This document shows, in pieces, positions 11,221-24,524 of a DNA stretch of 64,000 nucleotides. The DNA is from Voacanga thouarsii (Eukaryota; Streptophyta; Magnoliopsida; Gentianales; Apocynaceae), in contig JANUWF010000008.1 in NCBI GenBank assembly GCA_026120185.1, forward strand, positions 4,278,001 to 4,342,000. The letters run 5' to 3'. Every line of letters begins with the position of its first letter. Position 1 is the first letter of the stretch. The notes under the pieces were generated by a model that was not told the DNA's origin, searched no databases, and was given only the letters and a program-made list of their open reading frames with translations. The position numbers and the translations under genes are program-made.

Positions 11221-12577
11221 TGTTAGGATTATGCCCATTTGTACAATATATTTTGTACATTAAATCAATAAAATGCATTTTGTATCTTACAGTTTGCTTT
11301 GTTTATACTTTTATGCGTATGTAACTACTAGATAAAATCCCAAGTACAACCTGTATTAAGAAAATCATGATAGGGATTATGATGTGAGGTTCCTACTACA
11401 CTAGATTGTATTTGTGCTTAAAGTATCCCTAGTCATTGTATTAATGAGATGAGACATCATTAATGCACTAAGATTAGCATGTATTGTATTTCTTGATTTG
11501 ATCAAGTGGTGGTTCTTACATCCGTGAGTATTGTGATACTCAAAATTAACATGTGGATGCTTATTACTTGAACAAGTACATTAGATGACCTAACCATAAG
11601 ATAATCACATGGATAACTATTTAGCGTTAGTGATAGAATCTCATTATACCAAATGTGCAAGTATCCTTATATTTGAGATCTCCAAGACACTTTGTTTATT
11701 GAGCGTTGTACATTGATTCCAATAACTAGAGTCCTTACATAACTGCCTATAGGATGGATATTGGGTACAACATAAAATAAACGAAAGTAGTTGAATCAAT
11801 AAAGGATTCATCGCTCTTAATAATAGAGACGTCTATCTCATGGCTACTTGTATGGAATCAGTACTCGAGAAACCCTTGGCCAAGATGATTATGTGTTGGA
11901 AATAGTTCCAATTAATACACATGCTGAGTAATAGATTTTGGATCAAGTACTAATAAATTCAGGTTATAATTAATTATGTTCTAGAGGGAGTTAGCACTAT
12001 TTTTATACTCCAAACTGAATAGATATAGTATGATGAAAGAAGTTCATTTCACTGATATTTTGCTATTACAAGATTCACATCAAGCTACTTAACTTTCTAG
12101 ACTTTTGGGTAATCATGATGCATTGTTAAATGCCGTTCTTGATCTGCTAAATATGGATTTATTAATTAAAAATTATAAATTAATCTTAATTAGAATTAAT
12201 AAGTTAATTTAATTTTAAAAGGGTTATTAATTCTATTATGATGGAATTAATTCATATAAGCTACTAATAGATCAGAAAACCTAGTAGGTCATACACAATA
12301 GAGGAATTGATACTCCAAATATTATATGATAATATTATGGAGTTATTGTGTAAGAAGAACTAACTATTATGGGCTAATTGTAATGTTTTATAATTAGTTG
12401 CGTTAGATTGCAATTATATAAAAGTCCTATGGTCGAAATTATAAGGTTGTTATAATTTCATGGGCTAGATTATAATTTACAAAACTAAAGCCCATAATGG
12501 AAAACAAAGGAAATTGGATTCTATTATTCATTTCCTAATACAATTAGGAAACAAACACAGAGAACTTGCGAATACAA

Positions 12578-12624
<47 letters not shown>

Positions 12625-13008
12625 ATGTAAGGGGTGATTTTTCAGAAAATCCATAAATGCTTTTCTTTGTTATCTTCTTCCTCATGAAATACTCCTAATC
12701 TTGTCTAAATTGCTAGAATAATTTAATATGTATTTTTTTAGTAGGAATCCTCGTGTGGATTTCTATTAGAGAAATCTCTATTCTTGAGATTTGGTGGTTT
12801 TGGACGGAACATGCAATCCTTGGTCTGCATCAAGAACTGAAAAACCAGACAGGGAAAATTTTGAAATCCTCTATAGCTCTTCCTTGAGGTAAACATCTTC
12901 ACCCCTTTCTATTTTATGAACTTTAAATCACATTCGAGTGATCCATGGCATAGAATTCCTGTTTAATTTCCGTTGCGTAGAGTTGTCTCGCTTGAGGGAA
13001 CTCTATCA
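11221..13008 (+). mobile_element. Solo copia LTR (1,788 bp) with TSD CAATT
   Basis: It opens TGTTAGGATTATGCCC, closes ...CTCTATCA, and is flanked by CAATT at 11216-11220 and at 13009-13013. Its sequence follows the LTRs of Copia-1 and Copia-2 along its length. With no internal region or second LTR it is a solo LTR, left by recombination between the two LTRs of a former element. It interrupts Athila-D gag. Confidence 0.85.
12581..12619. repeat. (TG)n microsatellite
   Basis: About 19 pure TG units inside the solo LTR, just before its predicted transcribed part. Confidence 0.97.
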
Positions 13009-13212
13009 CAATTGTCCAAGTTGATGCTCCAATTTGACAAATAAAGCTTCCTGTGTCCTAAGAAAGTCGTCTATTGTTTGAAAATGACCATTTGCTGTTA
13101 TGGCAAAATCCACAAATAGATCTTTAATGGGTGGGTTTGTCAAAGACTCTCTATATTCTTCAAGATGGTGTGGTTGATCTTCTTGATGAGATTCCCTAGA
13201 CATTTGTATCAA

Positions 13213-13530
13213 ATTTTCCTCTAAGGATACTCCCTAAATGAAATATAACCTAATCAAATCAAAACTCAATTAATGTCCTCCAAAACTTAAATGAAACCAA
13301 GAAAAATCAATAAATACAAACTAAACAAATATATCAAGAACCAAAACAAAGTTAGTGTCACAAATATTTACAAGAAACCAATAGAACAAAAATGTAAGGT
13401 AAAAATACCTAAAATCAAAGTACTCTAGAAAATCAATACAGTGACTACCTAAGAAAAATAAAAATATAATATAATAACTAAACAAAGATTAAATCAACAA
13501 AACTTACATGCTTTCAAGATATTGACAACT
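13213..13530 (-). other. Leader of Athila-D, no gene
   Basis: AT-rich sequence between the primer-binding site and the gag remnant. I see no ORF and no other structure. Confidence 0.6.
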
Positions 13531-13550
13531 GATCCCCAGCAACAATGCCA
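13531..13550 (-). promoter_or_regulatory. Primer-binding site, tRNA-Asp type (Athila-D)
   Basis: The minus strand reads TGGCATTGTTGCTGGGGATC, a slightly decayed form of the Athila site complementary to the 3' end of tRNA-Asp. Six bases (AGTTTT) separate it from the LTR end at 13557, the same spacing as in Athila-E. Confidence 0.8.
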
Positions 13551-13556
13551 AAAACT

Positions 13557-14516
13557 TGATGTGCGCGTTTGTATATATACTAGTATGCTATAAAATTGTG
13601 TCCAAGGCTCTATTAAGTTTAAATTTAAAATACCAATTTAACTCATATATACACACACATTTGGGCAATTACACTTATCATGTAATATAGAGTTTAGTTG
13701 GTAAGTATCGAAGAATCCTAAGGAACCGTATCAACTACCCTTACTTCCACCCTTGTTTCATTATTTAATCAACTAAAAGCATATAAATAAAGACACTAAT
13801 TACTATTAATCCTAACTAATTACTGATGAACACAACAAGAATACATCAATCCAATTGCAAGGTAGAGTCTAGAAAATCACAATTACAAGTTGGAAGTAAG
13901 GAAATGAGATGAGCTATGTAATCAAAATGAATTTCCACTAATGATCATGTCATTACACATTACTCAATAAATTAAATCGACATTCAAGTATTGGCAAAGG
14001 TCCCCTAATATTATAAAACTCACCATTTCTCAAGTAATGAGTTCCTTATCCTTGAGCCCAACCTATAGATATTTCTATCATACAAATCAAACACAAAAAG
14101 CATATAAATCAAAGACCCAAAATTATTAAGCCAAAAGGTCCCGAGCTCCTATCTCTAGGTGACCCAACAACCCCATTTATCATAAAATTCTTATCCCCCA
14201 AATCCTTATTCAAGTTCATCAAGGGAAAACAAATATATTAAATCATTGTAAATGGATGCCCATCTTATATATTTCTCAATTTCAATAGAAGAGAACAACA
14301 CAACCAAACAATTCAATCAATAAATCCAAGTAATAGATTACTCAAATATAACTCAAATAAATCAAATAATAATCTAATACAAAACCAATTCAGGGTAAAG
14401 CCCTTTAATTACAATTAAATCCAAGTGATATGAATATTACCAAATCCAAATTACAAAGTGAAAGAAAGGAAAGACTTATAGATAAGTACATTTCTTCTCC
14501 TTTTGATTCTCCTTGG
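13557..14516 (-). repeat. Athila-D LTR, truncated by Gypsy-B
   Basis: The LTR's CA end lies at 13557 next to the primer-binding site. The body follows, distantly, the first part of the Athila-E LTR (43318 onward), including the AT-rich tract and the TTCTTCTCC-like stretch near 14490-14512. Homology stops at 14516. Confidence 0.6.
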
Positions 14517-14764
14517 TGATAGGGATCTACTCAAGCATGAAGCCATAGCTAAAGAAGGGGGATAGAGATTCAAGTCACATTCCTTGGTGCCTTGGGAAAC
14601 TTTAAATTACAAGGGAGATCAAAGGGCATTTCAAACAAGCCAAGCTTTCCAAACAAGAACTATGAGGATTGTTAGAAAAATGAATGCCAAAAGTGGTAGG
14701 AATCCATCCAAGCATAAAAGAACAACTAAACAAGGGGGATGGAGGGCTAAGGCACCAATCAAGT
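14517..14764 (+). repeat. Gypsy-B 5' LTR, part 1 of 3
   Basis: This piece precedes the Copia-2 insertion. The sequence (ATCAAGT at its end) continues sensibly at 49218 (GTCATTGGGG), as one expects of a split LTR. A 79-codon ORF here has no recognisable product. Confidence 0.6.
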
Positions 14765-16612
14765 TGTTAAAGTTGTGCTTTAGAACCAATCATTTGTATA
14801 ATATATTTTGCACATTTAATTAATAAAGGCATTTTTTTATTTTTCAGTTTCTTCGTTTCATATATGTATGTGTATAAAACTGATAGATAAAGTCCTAAGA
14901 GTATAGTATAGTTCTAAGGAAATTATGATAGAGATCATAATATAAGATTCCTATTATACTATATAGTACTTGTGCTTAAATTATACCTAATCATAGTATT
15001 AATGAGATGGGATATCATTAATGCACCAAAACTAGCACATACTAGACTTTTTGATCGGATCAATTGGTGGTTCTCACATCTGTGAGTATTGTGATACACA
15101 AAGTTAACATATGGATACTGTTACGTGAATAAGTTCATTGGATTACCTAATTGTGAGATAATCACATAGATAACTATTTAGTGCCAGCGATAGAATCTCA
15201 TTTTAGCAAATGTACAAATATCCTTAGTTTTGAGATCTCTAAGGTACTTTTTTTACTAAGTATTGTACTTTGATTTTAATCTTTGGAGTCTCATCGAGGA
15301 CTGCCTATAAGATGAAAATTGGGTACAACATAAAGTAAATGAATGAAGTTGAGGGGGTTAATAAAGGATTCATCATTCCTAATAATAAGAGCGTATATCT
15401 CACGGCTACTTATATGAAATCATTATTCACAAAGTCCTTGGTCAAAGAGACTATATGTTGAAAATAGTTTCAAATTGATACACATATTGAGTAATGGATT
15501 CTGGATCAAGTACTAATAAATTTAAACTAAAATTAATCATATTCTAGTAGGAGTTGGCACTAATTCCATATTTCAAACCGATTGAAATATAGAATGATGA
15601 AAATAGTTTATTACATTAACACTTCGTTATTGAAAGGTTCATGTCAAACTACTTGGCTTTTTAGACTTTTGCGTAGTTGTGATGCATTGCTAGATATTGC
15701 TCTTGATTTGGTAAATACGAATATATTAATTAGAGAATTAATAAATTAATATTAATTAAAATTAATAAGATAATTCTAATTATAAAAGGATTATTAATGC
15801 TATAGTGATAAAATTAATTCATATTAGCTACTCATTAACTAGAAAACCTTATAGGTCATACACAATGGAGGAATTGGTACTCAAAATATTATTAAATAAT
15901 ATTATGGGATTAATTTGTATGAAGAAATATTTATTATGGACTAATTATAAAATGTTACAATTAGTTCAGGTTAAATTGCAATTAATAAATCCTTTTGGGT
16001 GAATTATAAACTTGTTATAATTCAAAGGGTCAAATGCAAATCTTAAAAGCCCAAACCCATAATTGAAAAGTAACAAATATTTGTTTCCTAAAAGAATTAT
16101 GAAACAAGCACTGTACGTCTTTTTTTTTTTTTTTCTTTGTGGTGGCAAAAGGTTTTTTATATTTATAGAGAACTGTTTTCTATATAAGGTGATTAAAAAA
16201 CACAGAGAATGGTCTCTCAGTTTTTTGGGTGAAAGAAAACCGCCACATTTCTAAAATAAGAAAAAACCTCTATAGCTTTTTCTCAATATCTTCTCCAAAA
16301 AATAATTTCTCATAGCCCCAATTTATACCGACTAGCATCGGGATTAATCGCGCCTGATTGAGTACAATTCCTCATGTGAACTGTGTTAGAAAAATTCCTG
16401 CACTTGGAGTTTTTGTGGTTTGTGGTTCAACAAATTTACAGAGGAATTCTTCGCGAGAGAAAAAATTTTAAAAGCTGCATTTTTTTGAAGTAATGGAATT
16501 TTTTCATCCCTCTTCTAACCCGTTTAATTACATACGAGTAATTCTTTCAAGTGGATTTTTTTTTTTAATTTCTACTACGCATTAATAGTTATTGCATGAG
16601 CTAAATCCAATA
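14765..16612 (+). repeat. 5' LTR of Copia-2 (1,848 bp)
   Basis: Opens TGTTAAAGTTGTGC and ends CCAATA, where the 3' copy has CCAACA. A TATATAA box lies at 16191-16197, followed about 35 bases on by a GAGAATGGTCTCTC palindrome. The two Copia-2 LTRs differ visibly, more than those of Copia-1, so this insertion is the older one. Confidence 0.9.
16191..16197 (+). promoter_or_regulatory. TATA box of Copia-2 5' LTR
   Basis: TATATAA, kept at the matching place in the 3' LTR (48793-48799) and followed by the AAGGTGATTA stretch in both. A sensible U3/R promoter; the start site is not determined. Confidence 0.55.
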
Positions 16613-16613
16613 G

Positions 16614-16626
16614 TAGTATCAGAGCC
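16614..16626 (+). promoter_or_regulatory. Primer-binding site of Copia-2, mutated
   Basis: Reads TAGTATCAGAGCC where the functional site is TGGTATCAGAGCC; a single G-to-A change weakens pairing with initiator Met tRNA. Confidence 0.85.
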
Positions 16627-18242
16627 ATCTCATATGTGTTTTACGAGTTTATTATTGGTTTTGAAATTGTTTCAAAAGTAAATTTGGCATTATGAAATTG
16701 TTTCATAAATATTCTTAAATTTGAAATTCTTTCAAAATTATATTTGGGTATGTGAAATTATTTCACAAATATTTGATTGTAGGAAAAATGGGATTCTATG
16801 GGTTTTGTTTAAATACTGAAATTTGTTTCAGTAAAGGATTTATGAAATCCTAAGCGTGGTGTTATTTTATTTTTCTTTCCAATAAGATTGGTGTTGTTTT
16901 GAAGTGTATTCCTTAAATTTGTTATAAAAAAAACACAACAAAAATTGTTTCTATAAAGCTGGAAGGCATGGTCGAAAAAAAAAAAAATAAAACTACGAAG
17001 CCACCTCCTATCTTTAAAAAAAAAAAAAAAAAAACTTATTTTTTGATTTTTTTTTCTTTTAACCTACAAGTTTTTCCTAATTCAAAAGAGACCCAAAAGT
17101 TGTTCCAAAAATTTAATTTTTGGATTCACAAAGTTTCCAAATTTTGATTTTGGAATAACTATATTATTTTTCCAAAATAATGATTTTAGAATTTATATTT
17201 ATTTATTCTATTTTTTTCCCAAAATAATGATTTTGAAAATTTTTATTTCAAGTATATTTATTTTTCTTAATGTGTTTTAAGCATGATTTTGGCATGTTAG
17301 CTTGGTTATGGATTTAGACTAATTAATATTGATTAATTAATATTGTGTCATGCATTTTTATTACTTTGTTTTGAATAAATAGGGCCTGCAAGTCCTGCAT
17401 TTCTCTATAATTCTCGTGTAATTTCTCTTCACATCTAATTTTCCTTGAATGTAACTCGAAGTTTCTTTATTAGGAATTTATGTAATTAGATTACATAGGT
17501 TATATAGGAGTAAAAATTATTTTACGAGTTTATAGAGATAGTGACCAAAATGAAGCAAGAAGATGGTAATATTTTCTTCTCAAAAACATGCAAGAACACA
17601 TCGGTTTAACTAAACTTAATTTCCTACTTGGCTCAAGAAAATTAATCTAGGAATGTCCAGAACCAAGCTATGTATTAGAGTTTATTATAATATTGTCAAT
17701 GTGTTGATGATTATGCATGCCTAATGATGAGATCACTAATTCAATAATTAAATCCCTTAAATAATATTAAATCTAAAGTCTTCCATTAATATAGCAAGAA
17801 TAAGAGTTCTTTTTTTAGATTAGGTTACTGGGCACACCTAAACTTACTCGACATTGAGCATGCTCTAATATTCTTCATTGCGGTTGGGCACACGCCAAGC
17901 ATAAAGAATATTAGAGGTTAAATTAAGGTATTACTAAATACTTTAATATTAAAAAATATTAATCACCCATTGATATGATAATTACATTTGATGTAATTGA
18001 TATTGAATACCTACCATTGAACTTAAGAGTGGTTTGTTGAGCACACCCAAGGTCATTTTTAAGAAATTTTCATGTCGGTCCACTAGGAAAACTTCCAATA
18101 GGTTTTCCCAAGTCAATAATGGAGGCTAGTGATTTAAGTAAAATAGTAGAATAAATACGTGTTTAATTAAAAACAAAATTAAATGCACATGTGCATATAC
18201 ATAGTCTAATGTCTCTTATCTTTCATCTAGATCATTTGCATC
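16627..18242 (+). other. Untranslated leader of Copia-2
   Basis: It follows the 5087-6917 fragment and, in its second half, the Copia-1 leader. It has GAAATTGTTTC-type palindromes (16665-16830), A-runs at 16976-16988 and 17018-17036, AAATAATGATTTT repeats, and three short hairpins at 17829-17840, 17884-17900 and 18037-18050. No ORF of note. Confidence 0.75.
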
Positions 18243-19095
18243 ATGACAACAAATTTAAACTTACGTAGCATATTGGAAACGAAAAAGCTTTCCGAGACCA
18301 ATTTCTTAGATTGGTATAGAAACATGAGAATTGTTCTCTGAAGTTAGAAATGTTACTTTACATATTCGATGATCCTATTCCACCACCTCCCGCCATAGAT
18401 GCTCCTGCTGATAAGCATAAGGTTCACAAGAAGCACAAGAAGGACAGTGACACAACATCTTGTATCATGCTGGTGTCAATGAATTCTGAGCTGCAAAAGC
18501 AACATGAGCATATGGATACATACTCTATCATCTTCCATCTAAGGGAGTTATTTGACCAACATGCAAGAACGAAAAGATATGAGATACATACTCAATGGCG
18601 ACACATGGGCTAAAAATGTTGGGCTTGATTGAGAAACTTAGATCTCTAAGTTCTGTGATAGATCAAGAATTAAGTGTTGACTTTATTCTAAAATCTTTGC
18701 CAAGTAATTTTTCACAATTTGTGATTAACTACTAGATGAATAAGATTGAGACCACGTTACCTGGGTTGATCAACCTTTTCAAAACTACTGAACTTTCTAT
18801 GAAGAAGGAGAATAATGCAGTTATGTTGGTGAATTCTTCTACTTTTAAGAAGAAAGTTCTTAAGAACAAGAAGAATAATCCCACTATGCCCAAAAATAGT
18901 ATGACGAAGAAGGAGATAGCAACTAAAGACCTATGTCATCATTGTGGCAAGATGGACCATTTAAGGCACAACTGCAAAAGCTACTTGGAATCACTTAAGG
19001 AAAAGAATGAGAATGAGAAGATGGCAAGTACTTCTACTTTTACTCCTGGTATGCTTATGATTGAGATCAATATTATCTTTAATAATGAGATTTAG
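18243..19095 (+). pseudogene. Copia gag with zinc knuckle (Copia-2)
   Basis: ATG at 18243, matching the start of the gag at 31379. The first 35 codons read well (LETKKLSETNFLDWYRN), then a stop and a shift follow. 18350-18613 continues the UBN2-like gag part (DDPIPPPPAIDAPADKHK, MLVSMNSELQKQHEHMD). About 35 bases are then missing compared with 31725-31760. 18736-19095 holds MNKIETTLPGLINLFKT, a Lys-rich linker and a CCHC knuckle CHHCGKMDHLRHNC, in which the usual Gly before His is Asp. It ends in a stop where Trp stands in relatives. Confidence 0.85.
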
Positions 19096-19619
19096 TTATT
19101 AGATACGGATGTGGATCTTATTTGTGTAATAATTTACAGGGACTAAAGAGCTGTAGGAAGCTTGGGAGATGTGATGTGGATCTACATGTTGCAAATGCTG
19201 TAAAGGTTGTTGTACTTGCTGTAGGAACTTATCATCTACACCTGCCTTTTAGATTAATTTTAGAATTAGAAAACTATTATTATTTATCAGTTTTACTTAA
19301 AAACTTATCTCAATTGTTTGTTTAGATTTACTTTGATTTTATTTAATTTTTAAAAATAAAAGTTGTTCTTTTTCATTAAATGATATCTGTTATGGTAATG
19401 CAACATTAATGAATGGTTTGTATGTTCTAGACATGAAAAATCAAGTTCTCAATATAAGCAATAAGAAATTAAGAAATATAACACGAACCCATCTTACTTA
19501 TGACATTGTCGTTTAGGCATGTAAACGAGAATAGTATCTCTAAGTTACACAAATGTGGTGACTTAGGCTCATTTATTTTTGAATCATACGAAACTTGTGA
19601 ATCTTGCTTACTGGGAAAA
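19096..19619 (+). pseudogene. Copia protease and GAG-pre-integrase region (Copia-2), cut by Athila-E
   Basis: The protease start (LDT then a one-base loss) shifts frame at the active site. 19122-19325 resumes as CNNLQGLKSCRKLG and LILELENYYYL. The GAG-pre-integrase zinc region runs to CESCLLGKM at about 19590-19620, directly before the Athila-E insertion. It continues at 44851 with TKTSFS-like codons. Confidence 0.8.
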
Positions 19620-20876
19620 ATGACTGATGCATAAAATTTTGGGTATATAAAATCATCAATTTTAAATTCATCCCATAATCAAGTTTTACTTAAAACATTA
19701 ATCCCAAAACACACGTGTGAGCAAGTATACTCAAGTATAGTACAGGGAATTAATGAGTATCGATCCGCAAAAGAACAAGTACACACTAATCATTTTTCAT
19801 TCATTATTTAACCGACCCAAATAAAGTGAGAAAAGAATAAAAAGAAAAACAAAAGAAACTTATACAACTCAAGAATGTAGGTTTATGCAATGTAGATAAG
19901 TATCCTAGAAAATATGACAATGAATCATTTAGCCAATATCACAATCAATTATTATCTTAGTCTCATCAAGGATTTAATATAGACCCACTTCATATACAAT
20001 CTAAGGAATCACTATCTTCTAGTTAAATTAATGGACATATTCTGTCTCAACTAACTTATCCAAAAGATGCATTAAAATCAATCCTCATATCAACCCCTAT
20101 ATTTTAGGTGATCTAAAGTATGAAATTAGTCAATGAATCGAAATTCTAGTAATCATCAACCAACCTTTGATTACCAATGTTCTAAAAAATTAGTCTATTT
20201 TTCAAGCAAGTTAAGAGATACCAAATATGAAATTAATTAATTGAAGTTATTACCAACCTCTTTTTCAAGCAAGTTAATAACAAAACCCAATCAACCAACT
20301 CTGTAAGGAAAACAAGTAATCAAATACCAAGAACAACAAGTGTAATAACCCGCCTTATATGAAGGACTTGCGTAGGGTAGACTTATTTAAAAATAAGAAT
20401 AAATATAAAAAGAATTAATGATATATTTTATTTTATTTCATTATTGCTATTATTCTAAAACCATTATTATTTTATAACAAAATATCTTGGCAATATTAAA
20501 TTATAATATTATTAAAAATTCAATAAATATATCAAATTATATTATATTATATGCAAGGATATTTTAGGGGGCTCACAAAAATTAAATAAAGGTGGCCCAC
20601 AAGCATGACATTGTTGACCAAATTTGACCATTATTAGATTTCTTATAATTAAGCTTAATTAAGCTAAGTGAGATTATGGAAAGTTAATTAAGATTACTCA
20701 TATATTAGTCCAAAAAGGTTTTAAGAATTTCTTCAAACTTCTAGAGGACCCTGCAATCTTCTAGAGCAATCCACAATTCTCTTGAAAAACCTAGAAAAGT
20801 CTCAAGACTTCTAAAAATTGCCAACTCACCCTAGATCTTTTATAAAGTCCAAAATAAGACCAAGGGGAGCAAGCTC

Positions 20877-20884
20877 TATAAATA
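20877..20884 (+). promoter_or_regulatory. TATA box of long solo LTR 1
   Basis: TATAAATA followed by GGAGCAAG, kept in LTR 2 (25202-25209). A purine-rich GA tract (20890-21070), the likely start of the transcript, follows in both. Confidence 0.6.
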
Positions 20885-21570
20885 GGAGCAAGGGGGAGGA
20901 TTTCGGCCAAGAGGGAGAGCAGCAAGAAGAAAAGAAAAACAGAGAAGTGAGGAAGAGAAAACAAAAGAAAGACTAGAAGAGAGAAAGAGAGAATTTCGGC
21001 AGCAAGAGGAAGAAGAGAAGAACCGGCAGCAAGGAGAGGAGGAAAGGAAAAGAAAGAAAATGAGGGAGAGTTACAGCTTGCCTTCACCTTAGAAAGGTAA
21101 GAGATCACTTCTCCAAAGCTCAAAAATAATACTAGAAGTTGGAAGCTAGCTGCATGTGAATATTGTTGAAGTTAAGTAGTGAAAATATGTTGATTTTGTG
21201 ATGGTTGGTTAATCGGTTGGATGAGTGATGAAGTAGACATGATTTTCAGTTCATTTTAGAGTGATGGTTTGCTGGAATTTGAACATGAATAATCATAAGC
21301 CTATCCTAGACTAGTTAGAAAGGATTTGAATCAGGTGATGTGGGTTTGGATGACTAAGAGATCAGAAATAGCAAGAATAATGTAATCTGCCAAAATTTAC
21401 TGGTTTGAATAGTTTGGAATAAACAATTCATATGGATAAAAGAGAAGTGCTGGATATGAAAACCTAATAAAATACTGATATTGGGATGTTAAATGAAGTA
21501 TTGAAGGGTTTAAATGAGGTAGGGTATGTTGAAGAAATCAGAGGAATAAGTTAAAACAAGTTGGGGTCTT

Positions 21571-21950
21571 AAACTGTAAATTTAAATCACCAACTCGGAG
21601 CAGCGGGTTTAGCAGAAAAACTGAATGGAATGGAGAGAGGTTTGAATACCCCGTGACCTGAAATTGATATAGAAATATCCTAGGAGTATTTAGGATGCGG
21701 TTTCACCTCATTTGGACCTGAATTGGAAGAGTTATGAACAAAATACTGTAAAGTGACGAAACTGAACTCCAAACTCGGAACAGTGGAATCAACTGAAAAA
21801 TTGTACAAAATGGGATAGAGTTTGCATGACTCATGACCTGGGATTGATAAAGGGATATCTTAGGAATATTATGAAAGTAGCCTCACCTTATTTGGACCTA
21901 TATTGAATAAGTTATGCGAAGAATGGTGGAGAGTGGTAAAGCTGTAAAAT
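21571..21950 (+). repeat. Diverged two-copy tandem repeat, about 180 bp each
   Basis: The unit with ACTCGGA, then GACCTG, ATTGATA, ATATC(C/T)TAGGA and TCACCT(C/T)ATTTGGACCT recurs 180 bases later. Solo LTR 2 has only one copy (about 26000-26200). Confidence 0.65.
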
Positions 21951-24389
21951 CAGGAAAACCATTAAAAGCGTTAATTCATTTATTTCTTTAGAGAGATTAT
22001 AGAAACCTTATTCGAACCATTAAGAATTTGAAACCATTGAGTAATAACAAAGGGATATACCAATGGTGTAGGTGAATCAAGTAGAGAGAACACCTTTTAG
22101 GTCTAAACAAGTGCAACTTCGACCTATTATACAAGGTGAGTCCCTTGATTTTAAAACTACCATTTGCTATGTGTTTTTCTGACAAAGTTTAATGTTTCTC
22201 TAATATAAACTATGTCTTCTTGATATGATTGAAGCCTATGAATCTAGTCTAATTGATATAAACGAAATGTTTTCAATGAGCTTTCTTCATGCTTAAAATA
22301 AGCTTTCTTTATGCTTAATGGCTTCCGAGATGAAATTTATACAATTTTGCTAGCTCTTGAAAATACCCACTCGGGTGATGTAAAAGCTTTATAAAATGAT
22401 GTTTGGCCCCAAGAATGAGTTGTTTGAATTCCCTTCGAGGAGAGCAGACTCCTTTCAAATGAGTATATTGAATATGTGAATCAGTGGTGACGTTGAGTAC
22501 TCAGCAAGGGATTTGACCTTTGTACTAGCCTTCGTTAGAGCTAGATGAGCCCAAATAACCTGATCCAGTTATTGGGCTTATCTTACTCCGAACGGCGCAA
22601 CAGGACAATGGAATTAGCCATCCCTGGCTAGCCATTGTCAGCCCGGCAATTGCCTATTGATTGTGATGGTGGGTTGTTCACATGAGACCGTGCGGGGACA
22701 CTCGATGTGTTCAATCCCTTGCCACCTTGATGGTGATGGACGTCAGGATTGGGACCCCTGGCTTATGGTGGCAAGTAAAAGATCCCTAAGTGCACGGTGA
22801 GGTACATTTGTACGCTACTCACCCTTCCGGCATATCACGGGTGATGTGCTGTAAGGCGCAGTCCCTGGCATAAGAGACCGTGTAGCCGAAGGCGAAGTTC
22901 CTTGAACTTTGCACGCGGGTCACACTTCCAAATGGGGAAGAATTCGTATTTAATGAATTAGGGGCCATGTGTTTGGAAGCCACTGTTTTTCGAATATACA
23001 TGACAGATTGAACTAAAATTATAAAATAGTACTGTTTTCCGGGCACAAAACTTATTTCAATAAAGAAATTGAAAAATATCTTTCTCTTCTGAGTAAAACA
23101 CTAGCACACACGGGACTCACTGAATATACCACTCACACGTGTGTTTGTCTTTTCTATTTTAGAGATTGGAGCTGAAGACTAGCAACGGTACTACCCGGAC
23201 TTTGCCATCTAGCACTAGTTAGCGAATCTTTTAGCATGACCTTTGTACATGGATAATGAGGCTATTTTGGCTTGTATATTTTGGGAACCTGAATGATGTA
23301 TCTATCACCACTCATGTATTTATAATGAAAGAGTATGTTTCATATATTTACTTAAGCTTTGACCTGTACATGCTTACTTTAAGTTTATATCATTATAAAG
23401 ACCCCTAGTCTGAGGATTCAAACAGGGCGACATCCCACTTAAGCTGGCCCACTGCGACAAGAAGAGAATGAGGGATATTACAACAAGCAATTGATCAAGT
23501 AGTTAAATTGTTTCATAAATCATAAATTCCAAAATATTGCTAAATTATAATTAAAACATTAAATACATCATTGTTAAAATAAAAGACGATAAAGAGAAAA
23601 GAAAGAACTCATAGACAAACCTATTTTTTCTTCCTTGAAGATTTCCTTTGAACAATCCTCCTTGACTTGGGTGAATTCCACCTTCAATGAGAGAATTAGA
23701 ATTTTTGCTCTTTAATTCACCTCTCTTAGTTGTATATCTAAAATCCTTGTGTTCTTTTATGCTTTTATAGGCCTCTTGGATGCCAATGTCGTAGTTGGGG
23801 AAGTCTTGGCCGAGTAGGAATAGGAAAATATCAAAATCCTTGGACAAGTTCTAATTCCGCATATAGAATTTTCGCTTCCAGAGCCTACTTGGCGCGAGTA
23901 CCTTCGACCCACCTAGTGCCAAGTACACTTGCCAGTCCTGACCCCAGGTCTATTCTGGAAAAATCCCTGAAGCTTACTCAATCTCTGCTACTGGACAGAG
24001 TGGACCCGTCGCTTAGTCCACTGGTTGGGGCCTGGCGCTAGGTATATTATTGTTCTGTGTACTTTCTGCTCAATTTTAACTTAAATCTGCACATATTTGT
24101 CAAAAACACATTTTACAAGCAAAATGTCAAATACGAAGGAATATGTCTAGTTATTACAACAAATGTATCTTAAAACAACCTCAAATAACTAAAAAAAAAT
24201 GGTGATTTTTGTAATAACCCGCCTTGTCCGCCTTGCATAAGAAATTTGTGTAGAATAGTTTTGTTAAAAATGAAAATACATATAAAAAGAAATTAATGAT
24301 ATATCTTCCTTCTTTATTATCAATAATATCATTAAGACTACAAATTAATAATATTATTCATAGAATTATAATATAGCCATCACTAGTGC

Positions 24390-24524
<135 letters not shown>

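Larger units (their letters stand above)
11059..13212 (-). pseudogene. Athila-like gag remnant, split by a solo LTR (11221-13008)
   Basis: The first piece starts with ATG at 13212 and reads to 13009 (segment HFQTIDDFLRTQEALFVKLEHQLGQL, the coiled region before the gag C-terminus). After removal of the solo LTR and one CAATT copy it resumes at 11220 with a KHAKTVTFHNGK segment, close to the VKAVTLRSGK-like motif common near the end of plant gypsy gag, followed by KEQPAVVENE. One stop lies after HNGK. The large N-terminal Retrotrans_gag domain seen in Athila-E (42158-43060) is missing, so an internal deletion joined the leader to the C-terminal third. Confidence 0.65.
11059..14516 (-). mobile_element. 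Athila-D: Athila-like Ty3/gypsy remnant
   Basis: Minus-strand order: truncated LTR (13557-14516), a tRNA-Asp-type primer-binding site (13531-13550), a short leader, and a piece of gag split by a solo copia LTR. The LTR is cut at 14516 by Gypsy-B, and the gag side is cut at about 11059 by the rearranged copia. It is the oldest layer of the nest. Confidence 0.75.
20341..23482 (+). mobile_element. Long solo LTR 1 (3,142 bp), TSD ACAAG
   Basis: Opens TGTAATAACCCGCC, closes GGATATTACA, flanked by ACAAG at 20336-20340 and 23483-23487. The uninterrupted target is seen at 44025-44045. A TATA box fixes the plus orientation. No primer-binding site, polypurine tract or coding sequence is inside, so I call it a solo LTR. 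Its 3' third (22370-23480) has conserved blocks shared with solo LTRs 2 and 3, including GGCGACATCCC near the end. Length and the TGTAA...TTACA ends suggest a gypsy of Tekay/Del type; this is not proven. Confidence 0.82.
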
